Source of the DNA: Lachnospiraceae bacterium
GTDB taxonomy: Bacteria; Bacillota; Clostridia; Lachnospirales; Lachnospiraceae
Reading direction: 5' to 3'
DNA: 20,463 nucleotides
Assembly (NCBI GenBank): GCA_009774395.1
Contig: VSNQ01000088.1
Coordinates: 1 to 20,463, forward strand
Each line of letters begins with the position of its first letter. The stretch's first letter is position 1. Shown here one piece after another: positions 5,601 through 15,389 of this stretch. Made by a program: the position numbers and the translations under genes. Below the pieces are notes generated by a model. It ran no database searches and was not told the origin of the DNA. It saw only the letters and a program-made list of their open reading frames with translations.

Positions 5601-8600
5601 ATGAATACAGAGTTGATTAATAAGAAAGTTGAATATTGGGAAAACCAACTTCTCGATTTAGGAAAAAGAAATAAAATGATTTCCTTCAGAGAGACCAAGA
5701 GGGCTACTCTACGCATACTTGAACCAAGTTTTGAAGGCTTGTATGATCGTTTGGTTGTGAAAGAAGAGAAACTTACATTTCAAAAGGCTATTGATAAGGA
5801 TTCAGATATAAGAGTTTATTCTGTTTTATCACTTATGGACTCTCTTTCAGCACCTGTTGAGGTTAGATTGGGAGATATCAAAGCAGCAGGAACAGTCGAA
5901 GAATCAAAAAAGACATTAAAAGATTTGCGAAATAAGGCTAGATTGTCGTTGGATGAGCAGGGTACTAATATTTTATATTTAGTGTTCGGATTTGTTGAAT
6001 GGAGAGAAAAAGGAAGCAAGGATAATTGGATTAAATCACCACTAATTTTAGTTCCTGTCAGCCTTGTTTTGGAATCGTTGAATGCTCCATATGTACTTAA
6101 AAAATATGAGGATGATTTAGTAGTTAATCCTACTTTGGCATATTTGTTTGAATGTGATTATGGAATTACACTTCCAGAATTTGACCCGGACGAGAATTCT
6201 CTTGAGGACTTTATGTCTGAAATGGAGCAGTTAGTAGATGTAAGAGGGTGGAGAGTCCTAAGAGAGACAAGTTTAGGATTAGTATCTTTCTTAAAGATAA
6301 GTATGTATAAGGATATTCTCAACAATGAGGAAGAGATAAAAAATAATCCAATTATTCAGGCATTTGCCGGAGATACAACAGCATTAAATACAGACCGTAT
6401 TTCGGAAATCGATTTCGATCACGATAAAGAGAAAGCAAGTGAGTTATATCAAGTTGTAGATGCGGACTCTAGCCAACAAGATGCGATTCTGCTCTCGCAG
6501 AAGGGCGTCAGTTTTGTTATGCAAGGACCTCCAGGAACAGGAAAAAGCCAAACGATTACAAACATTATTGCACAAGGGTTGGCTGATGGCAAAAAGATAT
6601 TGTTTGTGTCAGAAAAGATGGCAGCGCTTGAAGTGGTACACAGACGACTTGAAGAGGTTCATCTAGCAGATTTTTGCTTGGCTCTCCATAGCCATAAGGC
6701 GAATAAAAAGGAGCTTTTGGAGCAACTCGGACAAAATCTGAATTTAAAGCATATAAAAGTTAAAGATGAAGAAATTGCAAAGCTAACTAGATTAGACGTT
6801 TTGAGAGACGGACTTAAGTGCTATGTAGAGGATATACACAAGACAATAATGCCTATTGAGATGAGTTTGTATGAAGTCTATGGAGCAATTGCTGAGTTAC
6901 AGGATTTACCATTTGTTAGATTAACATTAGATGGAATTGGAGATTATTCTAAAGATGAAGTAAATAGAATGGGTCTCTTAGTTGAAAATCTTGAGATGAC
7001 AAGAGGTTCGTTGGGAGAAAAGTGGTATAAAAACCCATGGCAAGGAATCACGATTTCACGATTAGGTAATGTGCAAAAAGAAGAATTAAAAGAAAAGATG
7101 AGCACACTCCAGTGGATATTGAGTCGAGTACCTAATACTTGCGTAGTTGAAGGGGAAAATATTCTTGCTATATGTAGTCTAGATAATATTGATGCATACT
7201 ATCAAGCATTTTCTTTGTTGGATAGATGTTCAGACGCTCCAAGTGAATGGATTGGAAAAGACTTAACACAAGAAAAGAGATTGCTTTCTGAACTTGAAAG
7301 TACAATTGATGCAATCGGCAATAAGAAAGAGGAAATAGTACGCTCATATCAAGAGTCAATATTTGATATTGATCCAATATCATTTTTGGCAAATTATGAA
7401 GGTGTTTGTGATGTCGCAAGAGAACTATTAGGAAAGGATTATACTAATAGTGTTCTGTTTCAACAATATTCTGAATTGGCCGAAGAGTTACAAGCTTTTC
7501 AAACAGCAGTAATAGAGTTACAAGCCGTTTATGACAAAATGAATACTGCTTATTGTAATCAAAACACAGATTCTTCTTTGAAGTACATTTGTGGCTTGGT
7601 TGAAGTCTGCGGAATTTTGATAAAAATGGAAAAGACTTCTGCCCATATTAAAGAAATTGAAGCAGGTATTCTTGAAGGATATAATAGCAACATTTTTGAT
7701 ATAGAAGCTGTTGAAATGCTTAATCGTTTTGAAGTTGATTATGCATCGTTAATAAAGAAAATTATCGAGAGATATGATGAGACAGTCTTCGGCATAAATA
7801 AGGAGTTTTATGCATCTTTTGAGGCCGCATGTATAAATGTTCGTCATCAAATTGGAGATGATTTTTCGGATGATTCTATTTATGAAAAATATGATGATAT
7901 TAGTTCTGATTTAAAGAAATTATATGCTACTTATGCGGATTTGAAGGTATATTTTGACAAAATGAATGTTGCATATATGCCGTCAAATTCTAATGATACT
8001 ATTCAGAAATTACAGTTATTCCTTGATGTGTGTACGGTTTTGTTTGAGAAAACAAGATTACAAGAAGAAATAAGCAAATTAGAAAATGAAATCCTAGGTG
8101 AATGTGAGCAAAGTATATTTGAGATTGATGTGGATAATATGCTTAATCGCTTTAAAGTTGAATATACAGGATTTTTTAGAATATTCAAAAAGCAATACAG
8201 GGAGGATATAAAACAGTTACGTCTTGGATATAAGAACGTTAAAAAGAAAATAACGAATGAAGAAGCTATTGCTTTATTGCAAAAATTAAGAGAAAGAAAA
8301 GCTCTTCTTGAAGTAAAGAGTAATGAACTTGGTAAAGCTGCTAAAATACTGAATGTGGCAGAGTTCAATGACATCGACTCAGTTTTATCTTTACAGGAAG
8401 TTGAGACTGTGAAGGAACTTATATCATCTGGAGAAGAATTATTAAAGATGTATTCTCCTATTAGTCATACAGGAATTGTGGCAACAATTGAAAGTATAAA
8501 TGGTTCTATAAGTGCAGTGGATGAAGTAATAAAAGAAATAAAAATTATAGAGTCATGGGTTATTGGTACGAGACCATATAGTGAAATTAAGTCTGATTTG

Positions 8601-11600
8601 ATAGAACTCCTTAATTCTCGTTATATGGAAGATGCTAGTAAGATACAAAATAGGTCTGTTAGTGCAGATAAGAGATTATCATATGAAGAAAATGTTGCTT
8701 TACTTAAAAAATTAACAGAGTGTTTGAACCTTATGGATGAGATGCAGGCATTAGAACATAGGGGAGAAGAATTGCTTGGAAAACAGTTGACAGTAACAGC
8801 GTCTGTACTGACAGAGTCAGAAGTGGATAGCACCAAGACATTAATAAATGCTGTCCGGGATTATTCAAATAAGTTTACAAATGTTTCTAAAAATGGACTT
8901 GTAGATATGAATGATTCAATTGTGGATTCACAGGGAATAATATCAGCAATTAAATCGGAAATCGCAGGTATTGAAGCATATTTGAAGGGAAATAAATCGT
9001 ATACAGAAATAAAAGCAGATATGAGTAAATTGCAGGATTATAATTTGATGAAAGCAAATTATGAAACTCTTTTGAAATCTGCACGAGAGAAATTTGCATT
9101 TGCGAGTATAAATGCAGATACCAATTGGGCTTCATTGAAAACTTTAATTTCTAATTTCGAAGAGTTTGTGGCATTGCCTGAAAAAACTGGTGTTAGCATA
9201 GAATGGCTCAAATTTATTTCTAATAAGGGTAAAAGAAATGAAGTAGAAGAGATAAAAAAATATATTGCAGAAATTATAAGTAAAAAGAGTCTCTTTTATG
9301 CTTTTATCGAGTTGTTTAATGCTGATATTAAACCGGGATTTACTAATTTTGAAAAATTTGCAAATAAATTAAACAAATGTGTGGATCAGTTTGAAACTAT
9401 GGATTTGTGGATTGACTATAGGGAGTGTAAAGCGTCTTGCGAACAAAATGGTCTCACAGAATTTGTTGAGCAGTCAGAAGATATTGTATTCCCAGAAGGT
9501 CAGTTAAATAGGGTGTTCTTAAAGGCATTCTATTATGCATGGATTGGAGATAGAGCTGATGATGTAAAGGCAATTGGAGGGTTCAATGCAAGAATTCATT
9601 CTGATAATGTTGAGAAATTCAGAGAATTAGATACACATCAGTTGCCTGTTGCACAAATGAGAATAAGGGAAAAATTAATAGAAGGAATGCCAGACAAGTC
9701 TATGTTCAACAGAACGGGAGATGAGATGTCGGTATTGATTCATGAATTGGGCAAGAAGAGAAAAATAATGCCATTAAGAAAGTTATTCAAATCAATACCA
9801 AATCTTTTACTTAAGTTGAAACCTTGTTTGATGATGTCTCCACTTTCTGTTTCATATTTTTTGGAAGCAGATACATATAAGTTCGATATGGTTATTTTCG
9901 ATGAGGCTTCGCAGATTTTTCCGCAAGATGCTATTGGAGCAATTTTTAGGGGAGCCCAGGTTATTATTGCCGGTGACAGCAAACAGCTTCCACCAACAAA
10001 TTTCTTTGCGGCTAGTACTAACAATGATTCGGATTACGATTCAGATGACGATGATTATGATGAAATCATCTCTGATTCTATTTTGGAGGAAGCTACAAAC
10101 ACAATACCGAACAGATCATTGCTATGGCATTACAGAAGCCGATATGAAGATTTGATTTCTTTTTCAAACAGAGAAATTTATGGAAATAATTTAGTTACAT
10201 TTCCGAGCAGTAAAGTGAACGAAGCGGACTCTGGTGTTGAATATATTTATGTGCAAAATGGTGTATATGAGAATAGGTGCAATAAAGAAGAGGCAGCATA
10301 TTGTGTTAAATTAATCGAGCAACATATCAAAAAACATCCGGAGAGGTCACTAGGAATAATTGCTTTTAGTGAAAGCCAGCAGAGTACAATTGAAGATGCC
10401 GTTCAAGAATTTAGAAAGAAGCATAGAGAGTATGATGGTTTCTTTTCAGAAGAAAAAGAAGAGGCATTTTTTATTAAAAACTTGGAAAACGTGCAGGGTG
10501 ATGAGAGAGATACTATTATTTTCTCTATTTGTTATGGAAAGAATTCTCAAGGAAGAATGTTCATGAGATTTGGTCCTCTTGGGCATCAAGGAGGAGAACG
10601 AAGACTCAATGTTGCCATTACTAGAGCAAAATATAATGTAAAACTTGTTGGATCCATTCAACCAGAGGATATAGATTTGGATAAAACTAAATCTGAAGGT
10701 GTTAGGATGTTGAGAACATATATTGAATTTGCATCTAGAACCGTTAGAGAGTCTAGTCCTGTACAGAAGAAAAATAGACTTTATGAAACTGATATTTTTA
10801 GTGAAAGTGTAGCACTTTTCCTTGAAAGTAGAGGATATAAGGTTAAGCGCAATATAGGAACATCAGATTATACGGTTGATATGGCCATAGAGCATCCTGA
10901 AATTGAAGGCGCATATATTGCTGGTATAGAGTGTGATGGTGATTCATATCAAATGGCAAGAACTGTACGTGATAGAGATCATTTGCGTGTATCTGTTATG
11001 GAGAGAATGGGCTGGAAGATGTATCGAGTTTGGTCTACTGAGTGGATTCAAAACGAGCAGGTGGCAAAACAGAAATTAATTGATTTTATCACAGATGCAT
11101 TAAAGAATTATTCTGAATTTGAAACGATAGAGCGAAAAAATGAAGAGATTAAAGTTGAGACAGAAGAAATTTCGTCAAATAAGAATGTTCAACCTATTAA
11201 TCAGAATAATCCATATAATCTTGATAGGTATCAAGAAGGTCATTGGTGGGATGTTACAACATACAGGGCCAATGATAATGAATCAAGAATTGCTGACAGA
11301 ATGCACGAAGTGATTAGAGTTGAGCAGCCAATTCACTTGGAACTTTTGTATAAGAGAATGGCAGGTTGCTTTGGAAATGAGAAGGTAACTGCCCCAATCA
11401 GGAATAGTGTTGATTATGTTCTAAAGAGAAAGATGTCAGGCGAAATAAAAATTGACAGAGATAGTTTTATAACGCTTTCTGATTTTTCTCGAATAAAAGT
11501 TAGACGTTCTCTTGCTGGAAGTCCAGATAGAAATATTGAATATATTCCGTTAAAGGAAATAGAAGAAGCAATGAAATTAGTTTTATCAGGTGCATTTGGC

Positions 11601-11759
11601 GTTGAAGTACCATCTTTGATTTTGGAGACAGCGAGAATTTTTGGATTTGAAAAGACGGGCGCTAAGATACGTCAAAGAATGCTTGAGGCAATCGAATCAT
11701 TAGAAAAGCAGGGAATCGTTAGGGTATCTGATGAACGAGTACAGCTATTGGAGGGATAA
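5601..11759 (+). CDS. Giant DUF4011 / SF1 helicase / Vsr-like nuclease / DUF3320 protein
   Basis: A 2052-residue protein starting behind AGGAG (5590-5594). Domain order: DUF4011-type N-terminus (residues ~5-220; VEYWENQLLDLGKRNKMISF), SF1 helicase motif I GPPGTGKS (309-316), a huge helical insertion (~330-1400), motif II DEAS (Asp1434, Glu1435), motif III GDSKQLPP, motif V ENVQGDERDTIIF and motif VI RRLNVAITRAK. A Vsr/MTES_1575-like PD-(D/E)XK region follows (~1730-1820) with VDMAI (Asp1760) and GIECDG (Glu1777), then a DUF3320-like C-terminus (~1880-2050; EGHWWDVTTYR). COG1112-type helicases of this build recur in defence islands; the nuclease probably cuts DNA or RNA unwound by the motor. 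The insertion contains tandem ~141-residue repeats. An acidic Asp/Ser run (~1474-1495) follows motif III. All helicase and nuclease motifs I can identify are intact. It leads the operon, and the kinase gene starts 4 bp after its stop. Confidence 0.9.
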   Translation: MNTELINKKVEYWENQLLDLGKRNKMISFRETKRATLRILEPSFEGLYDRLVVKEEKLTFQKAIDKDSDIRVYSVLSLMDSLSAPVEVRLGDIKAAGTVEESKKTLKDLRNKARLSLDEQGTNILYLVFGFVEWREKGSKDNWIKSPLILVPVSLVLESLNAPYVLKKYEDDLVVNPTLAYLFECDYGITLPEFDPDENSLEDFMSEMEQLVDVRGWRVLRETSLGLVSFLKISMYKDILNNEEEIKNNPIIQAFAGDTTALNTDRISEIDFDHDKEKASELYQVVDADSSQQDAILLSQKGVSFVMQGPPGTGKSQTITNIIAQGLADGKKILFVSEKMAALEVVHRRLEEVHLADFCLALHSHKANKKELLEQLGQNLNLKHIKVKDEEIAKLTRLDVLRDGLKCYVEDIHKTIMPIEMSLYEVYGAIAELQDLPFVRLTLDGIGDYSKDEVNRMGLLVENLEMTRGSLGEKWYKNPWQGITISRLGNVQKEELKEKMSTLQWILSRVPNTCVVEGENILAICSLDNIDAYYQAFSLLDRCSDAPSEWIGKDLTQEKRLLSELESTIDAIGNKKEEIVRSYQESIFDIDPISFLANYEGVCDVARELLGKDYTNSVLFQQYSELAEELQAFQTAVIELQAVYDKMNTAYCNQNTDSSLKYICGLVEVCGILIKMEKTSAHIKEIEAGILEGYNSNIFDIEAVEMLNRFEVDYASLIKKIIERYDETVFGINKEFYASFEAACINVRHQIGDDFSDDSIYEKYDDISSDLKKLYATYADLKVYFDKMNVAYMPSNSNDTIQKLQLFLDVCTVLFEKTRLQEEISKLENEILGECEQSIFEIDVDNMLNRFKVEYTGFFRIFKKQYREDIKQLRLGYKNVKKKITNEEAIALLQKLRERKALLEVKSNELGKAAKILNVAEFNDIDSVLSLQEVETVKELISSGEELLKMYSPISHTGIVATIESINGSISAVDEVIKEIKIIESWVIGTRPYSEIKSDLIELLNSRYMEDASKIQNRSVSADKRLSYEENVALLKKLTECLNLMDEMQALEHRGEELLGKQLTVTASVLTESEVDSTKTLINAVRDYSNKFTNVSKNGLVDMNDSIVDSQGIISAIKSEIAGIEAYLKGNKSYTEIKADMSKLQDYNLMKANYETLLKSAREKFAFASINADTNWASLKTLISNFEEFVALPEKTGVSIEWLKFISNKGKRNEVEEIKKYIAEIISKKSLFYAFIELFNADIKPGFTNFEKFANKLNKCVDQFETMDLWIDYRECKASCEQNGLTEFVEQSEDIVFPEGQLNRVFLKAFYYAWIGDRADDVKAIGGFNARIHSDNVEKFRELDTHQLPVAQMRIREKLIEGMPDKSMFNRTGDEMSVLIHELGKKRKIMPLRKLFKSIPNLLLKLKPCLMMSPLSVSYFLEADTYKFDMVIFDEASQIFPQDAIGAIFRGAQVIIAGDSKQLPPTNFFAASTNNDSDYDSDDDDYDEIISDSILEEATNTIPNRSLLWHYRSRYEDLISFSNREIYGNNLVTFPSSKVNEADSGVEYIYVQNGVYENRCNKEEAAYCVKLIEQHIKKHPERSLGIIAFSESQQSTIEDAVQEFRKKHREYDGFFSEEKEEAFFIKNLENVQGDERDTIIFSICYGKNSQGRMFMRFGPLGHQGGERRLNVAITRAKYNVKLVGSIQPEDIDLDKTKSEGVRMLRTYIEFASRTVRESSPVQKKNRLYETDIFSESVALFLESRGYKVKRNIGTSDYTVDMAIEHPEIEGAYIAGIECDGDSYQMARTVRDRDHLRVSVMERMGWKMYRVWSTEWIQNEQVAKQKLIDFITDALKNYSEFETIERKNEEIKVETEEISSNKNVQPINQNNPYNLDRYQEGHWWDVTTYRANDNESRIADRMHEVIRVEQPIHLELLYKRMAGCFGNEKVTAPIRNSVDYVLKRKMSGEIKIDRDSFITLSDFSRIKVRRSLAGSPDRNIEYIPLKEIEEAMKLVLSGAFGVEVPSLILETARIFGFEKTGAKIRQRMLEAIESLEKQGIVRVSDERVQLLEG

Positions 11760-11762
11760 TAA

Positions 11763-13448
11763 ATGGCAAATGTAACAGAAATAAATAAAAATATAAAATC
11801 TGGAAGTAATGTCACTATGATTAATAGAAATGTTAATCCCTCTAATGGCAATGCAACTGTAATTAATCGAAGTGTTTCTGGAACACATATTTCTGTGGGG
11901 ACAGTTCTGTGCGAAAAATATGTGGTCAAAGAAAAAATGCAAGTTAAATCAGGAGAGGCAGATTTATACATATGTGAGCATGGTAATAAGAAGTATGTAG
12001 CAAAAGTGTATCGAAGAGAAATGTCGATAAAGCCGGATGTAATTGCAAAATTGAAGAATATTTCTTCCCCATATGTCGCACCAATATGTGATATGGGTGA
12101 GTGGAATGGGACAACTGTTGAAGTAATGCCATATTACCCAATAGGAAGCCTGCAAGGAAAGAAACTAGAATTAGATCAATTAAAAAATGTGATAATCCCT
12201 TGTTTAAATAATGGACTTAAGGCTATGCACGATAATGGAATCATTCACAAAGATTTGAAACCTTCAAATATTATGATTACCGAAGGTGGAAAAAGCATAG
12301 CGATTATAGACTTTGGTATAAGTTCAGCTGTTGAATCGGGTAGCACGGTAATTGTTACTAGAACTGGTATGACTCCACAGTACTCGGCACCCGAAACATT
12401 TAGAGATTTATTTTTGAGTGAATCCGATTATTATTCTATGGGTATAACCATTTATGAATTATATTGTGGAAAAACACCATATGATAATATGCCACAAGAA
12501 GAAATTGAAAAATATGTTTCAGTGCAAAGAATTCCTTTTCCATCAAATATGCCACAAGAATTAAAGGAACTCATAATTGCATTAACATACTATGATATTA
12601 CTAATCGTAAGAACAAAGAGAATCCTAATAGACGATGGGGCTATGACGAAGTAAAAAAATGGTGCAGTGGTATTAAACAAACTATACCCGGCGAAGGTAT
12701 TGATAGGAAGGAAATACCTCCGTTTGAGTTCAAAGGAAAGAAGTATATAAAACGAGAAGAATTAGTTCGAGCTCTTGTTGAGAATTGGGATGATGGAAAG
12801 AAACAACTGTTTCGTGGTAACTTTTCACAGTATTTTGGAAGATTTGATAAACCAGCTGAAAATATATGTAGGAAGGCCGAAATGGATGCAACTAGACAAA
12901 GTGGAAAAGATGATATGATTTTTTGGTCAACAATGTACGCTTTGAATCCAAAAACCACAGAGTTTTATTGGAAAGGTCGAGTGTATCAGAATCTTCCAGC
13001 ATTAGGGAGAGATTTGCTAGAACATTTATGGAAAGACGATAAAAGCTTAAATTCATACGTTACAGAAATCTTTAATAACTCTATTTTCTCTGCATATGTT
13101 AGACAGTTTGATGCAAAAAATACACAGATGCTTAAAGCTGTGGAAAGTCTAGAATCATCATTTAGAGCCTATACTAGCGGGCGCGATAGAAGAATTAACT
13201 TGTATATGACAGGATATATGCTTTCTGGCCAGAAACTTATGCATATTGGAGACAAGGACTTTAGAACAGTTGGTGAATTAAACGAGTTTATGAAAAAAAT
13301 GGTAGATGAGTCTTTTGATGATTTTCAAGAACTCTGTCATAGTCTTGTTGATTATGATGGTAATTTAGATTGTCAGTTCGAGAGTTGGCTTGTTGCCCTG
13401 GGTAAGAGAAAAGAAATAGAGCAATGGAAACAGAAAGTATTAAATTAG
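11763..13448 (+). CDS. Cytoplasmic Ser/Thr protein kinase with C-terminal extension
   Basis: A 561-residue Hanks-type kinase. Visible elements are a non-canonical glycine loop (VKSGEADLY, 61-69), ATP-binding Lys81 (VAKVY), catalytic loop HKDLKPSN (162-169, HKD in place of HRD, Asp164 and Asn169 kept), DFG (183-185) and an activation segment ending SAPE (208-211). The kinase therefore looks active. The first ~40 residues carry three copies of a (V/A)TxIN(K/R) motif with Thr5, Thr18 and Thr32, possible autophosphorylation sites. Residues ~310-561 form a separate helical region (KGKKYIKREELVRALVENW) of unknown function; no transmembrane helix is seen, unlike PknB-type PASTA kinases. It starts 4 bp after the helicase, with GGAGGG inside the helicase end. 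A PP2C phosphatase and an FHA protein in the same operon make a closed signalling set. Substrates are unknown. Confidence 0.92.
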   Translation: MANVTEINKNIKSGSNVTMINRNVNPSNGNATVINRSVSGTHISVGTVLCEKYVVKEKMQVKSGEADLYICEHGNKKYVAKVYRREMSIKPDVIAKLKNISSPYVAPICDMGEWNGTTVEVMPYYPIGSLQGKKLELDQLKNVIIPCLNNGLKAMHDNGIIHKDLKPSNIMITEGGKSIAIIDFGISSAVESGSTVIVTRTGMTPQYSAPETFRDLFLSESDYYSMGITIYELYCGKTPYDNMPQEEIEKYVSVQRIPFPSNMPQELKELIIALTYYDITNRKNKENPNRRWGYDEVKKWCSGIKQTIPGEGIDRKEIPPFEFKGKKYIKREELVRALVENWDDGKKQLFRGNFSQYFGRFDKPAENICRKAEMDATRQSGKDDMIFWSTMYALNPKTTEFYWKGRVYQNLPALGRDLLEHLWKDDKSLNSYVTEIFNNSIFSAYVRQFDAKNTQMLKAVESLESSFRAYTSGRDRRINLYMTGYMLSGQKLMHIGDKDFRTVGELNEFMKKMVDESFDDFQELCHSLVDYDGNLDCQFESWLVALGKRKEIEQWKQKVLN

Positions 13449-13460
13449 GAGGGAAAAGAT

Positions 13461-14756
13461 ATGAGTGGTCCTAAAACTTCTCGATATACATTGACACCCG
13501 AGCAGAGAAGGATTTTAGCGGAGCAGAGACGAATTCAGCGAGAGATTCAAAAAAATACGGTTATGCTAAAGCAAAATGTAGCTGGGTTAAAAGAGATAGT
13601 TTCAAAGGTTGATACAGAAATTGCACAATTCAGAAGAATAGTTTCTGAAACTGGAAAAAGTACTTTTGAAATAGACACTCTTGAATTGGTAAGAAATAAG
13701 GCTATGCAAATCCTAAATGATGCCGGAACTGTTTCTGAAAAAAGTGGATTGTCTGTGATGGAGTCTACAAATAAAAAATTAAAGGAAATGACGAAGGTGT
13801 TGTCTGATGGCGAAGTGAAAATGTCATCCGAATTAAGAAAGGCAGATGAAGAATTCAGAGAAGAGATTAATGCTGCAATTTCTGAAGGATTCACAATTTC
13901 ATTTATAAGGATAGAGGAAGAACTTCCAGCGGTTAATATGTCGGATTATACTTCGAAAATTGATGCAGCATTGGAAGAAATTAGAGGATTTCAAATTTCT
14001 AATGAATTAAGAGCTAAGTTCATAGTACTAAAGGAAAAGGCTGCTGAAATAGATAGTATAGATTTTATAGAGAATTATTATGCAATGTCAATTATACCGT
14101 TTTTGAAAGAGTGCCAAGCGTATAATTCCCTATTTTTAGAGTATGGAGCGAGGTTTGAAGAATTATGTGCAGAGTATGAAGTGCTAGTTGGTGAATTGGG
14201 TGTTCCTAAAAAGCAGTTTTCCTTTTCTTTAGAGAGCATTGAAGAATTAGAAAAAGAAATTCAGGATATGCAAAAAATAATTCAAAGAAAAGAAGAACAA
14301 GAGTACATAAGTGAATGTGTTGATAAAGCAATGCAGGAAATGGGATACAAGGTCATTGGCAATCGTGAAGTTGTTAGAAAGGATGGCCGAAGATTTACAA
14401 ATGAATTGTACCTGTTCGATGAAGGTACTGCTGTAAATGTTACGTATAGCGATGAAGGACAGATTACTATGGAATTAGGTGGATTAGATGATCAGGACAG
14501 AATTCCAAGTGAAGCAGAATGCCAAAGTTTGGCACAAGATATGGTTTCGTTTTGCGATGACTATTTAAAAATTGAAGAAAAACTGAGGGCAATGGGTATA
14601 GTAAGTCATCGTGTGTCTATTTTGCCACCCGAAGCACAATTTGCCCAAATAATAAACACTTCAGACTATTGTATGAAAGAGGATGTGGTAAGCTATGAGG
14701 CTAAAAAAACTCATAAGTCAACTGCTACCCAAGGATATTTAAGAAAGGACGAATGA
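13461..14756 (+). CDS. Coiled-coil protein of unknown function
   Basis: A 431-residue soluble protein behind AGGAGGG, 12 bp after the kinase. It opens MSGPKTSRYTLTPEQRRILA, a basic, conserved-looking start. Residues ~15-290 are charged and largely helical, with several coiled-coil stretches (for example KKLKEMTKVLSDGEVKMSSE, then SLESIEELEKEIQDMQKIIQ). From ~292 there is a compact mixed alpha/beta C-terminal domain (YKVIGNREVVRKDGRRFTNE, then LYLFDEGTAVNVTYSDEGQI). I recognise no catalytic motif. The position between kinase and FHA protein suggests an adaptor, scaffold or kinase substrate; several Ser/Thr residues in the first 130 residues are available. This role is inference. Confidence 0.8.
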   Translation: MSGPKTSRYTLTPEQRRILAEQRRIQREIQKNTVMLKQNVAGLKEIVSKVDTEIAQFRRIVSETGKSTFEIDTLELVRNKAMQILNDAGTVSEKSGLSVMESTNKKLKEMTKVLSDGEVKMSSELRKADEEFREEINAAISEGFTISFIRIEEELPAVNMSDYTSKIDAALEEIRGFQISNELRAKFIVLKEKAAEIDSIDFIENYYAMSIIPFLKECQAYNSLFLEYGARFEELCAEYEVLVGELGVPKKQFSFSLESIEELEKEIQDMQKIIQRKEEQEYISECVDKAMQEMGYKVIGNREVVRKDGRRFTNELYLFDEGTAVNVTYSDEGQITMELGGLDDQDRIPSEAECQSLAQDMVSFCDDYLKIEEKLRAMGIVSHRVSILPPEAQFAQIINTSDYCMKEDVVSYEAKKTHKSTATQGYLRKDE

Positions 14757-14762
14757 TAAGAT

Positions 14763-15389
14763 ATGGCAAAGTATAAAATATGTCCTGTGTGTGGAGAACA
14801 TAATGAACCATATATGTTGGAATGTTCGAAGTGTGAAACTGATTTATCAAGCACACGTGTTTTAGATGAAGACACAGAAAAAGCGCAATCTGAACAGAAT
14901 TCAAAAGAAAATGTTTCTTCTTCTACAGCTAAGATGATTCGTCTGTGTGATTGTGGTTTTAAGAATCCTGTACAAAGTAGAAAATGTCAAAGCTGCGGAG
15001 AGGATATTTCGATGGTTGTTCCGTCACCAGATGAGGCGGAAACAGAAGAAACAAACAAGTTTATTATTTCTAGTTTGGATGGATCTTTTGCTTATGAATT
15101 CGTCTCTGAATCAACCGTTGTTGGACGTGAGAATGAACTTCAGGATTATTTGGGAGATAAGTCATATGTCAGTAGAAGACATGCGGAATTCAAAATTATA
15201 GATGGAAAGTTGTATGTTTTCAACTTTAGCAAAACAAATTATACATATATTAACAATGTAAAAATAGAAGATGATAATCCTAAAGAGTTAAAAGATGGAG
15301 ATGAAATAGGATTAGGAGGTAATTCACAAAATGGACAACGTCAAAATGAGGCTGCATATTTTGTGATTAGAATTGGTTCATGTACGTAG
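14763..15389 (+). CDS. Double zinc-ribbon + FHA domain protein
   Basis: A 208-residue protein. The N-terminal zinc ribbon has Cys7, Cys10, Cys21 and Cys24 (CPVCGEHNEPYMLECSKC). A Ser/Glu-rich linker leads to a second ribbon with Cys62, Cys64, Cys75 and Cys78. Residues ~99-205 are an FHA domain with the hallmark VVGR (119-122), SRRH (137-140) and a closing TYINN. FHA domains bind phosphothreonine peptides, and the Gly-Arg and Ser-x-x-His elements needed for this are retained. In context the likely ligand is a phosphothreonine placed by the operon's kinase, including on the kinase's own N-terminus, and removed by its PP2C. The zinc ribbons may bind nucleic acid or another subunit. The last 10 bases overlap the start of the radical SAM gene, so the two are translationally coupled. 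Confidence 0.9.
   Translation: MAKYKICPVCGEHNEPYMLECSKCETDLSSTRVLDEDTEKAQSEQNSKENVSSSTAKMIRLCDCGFKNPVQSRKCQSCGEDISMVVPSPDEAETEETNKFIISSLDGSFAYEFVSESTVVGRENELQDYLGDKSYVSRRHAEFKIIDGKLYVFNFSKTNYTYINNVKIEDDNPKELKDGDEIGLGGNSQNGQRQNEAAYFVIRIGSCT

Noticed and set aside
5601..11759. Frameshifted or fused gene call for the 6.1-kb reading frame
   Set aside because: Domain order and motifs run in one frame from DUF4011 to DUF3320 as in known large helicases of this type; no internal ribosome site or break is needed.
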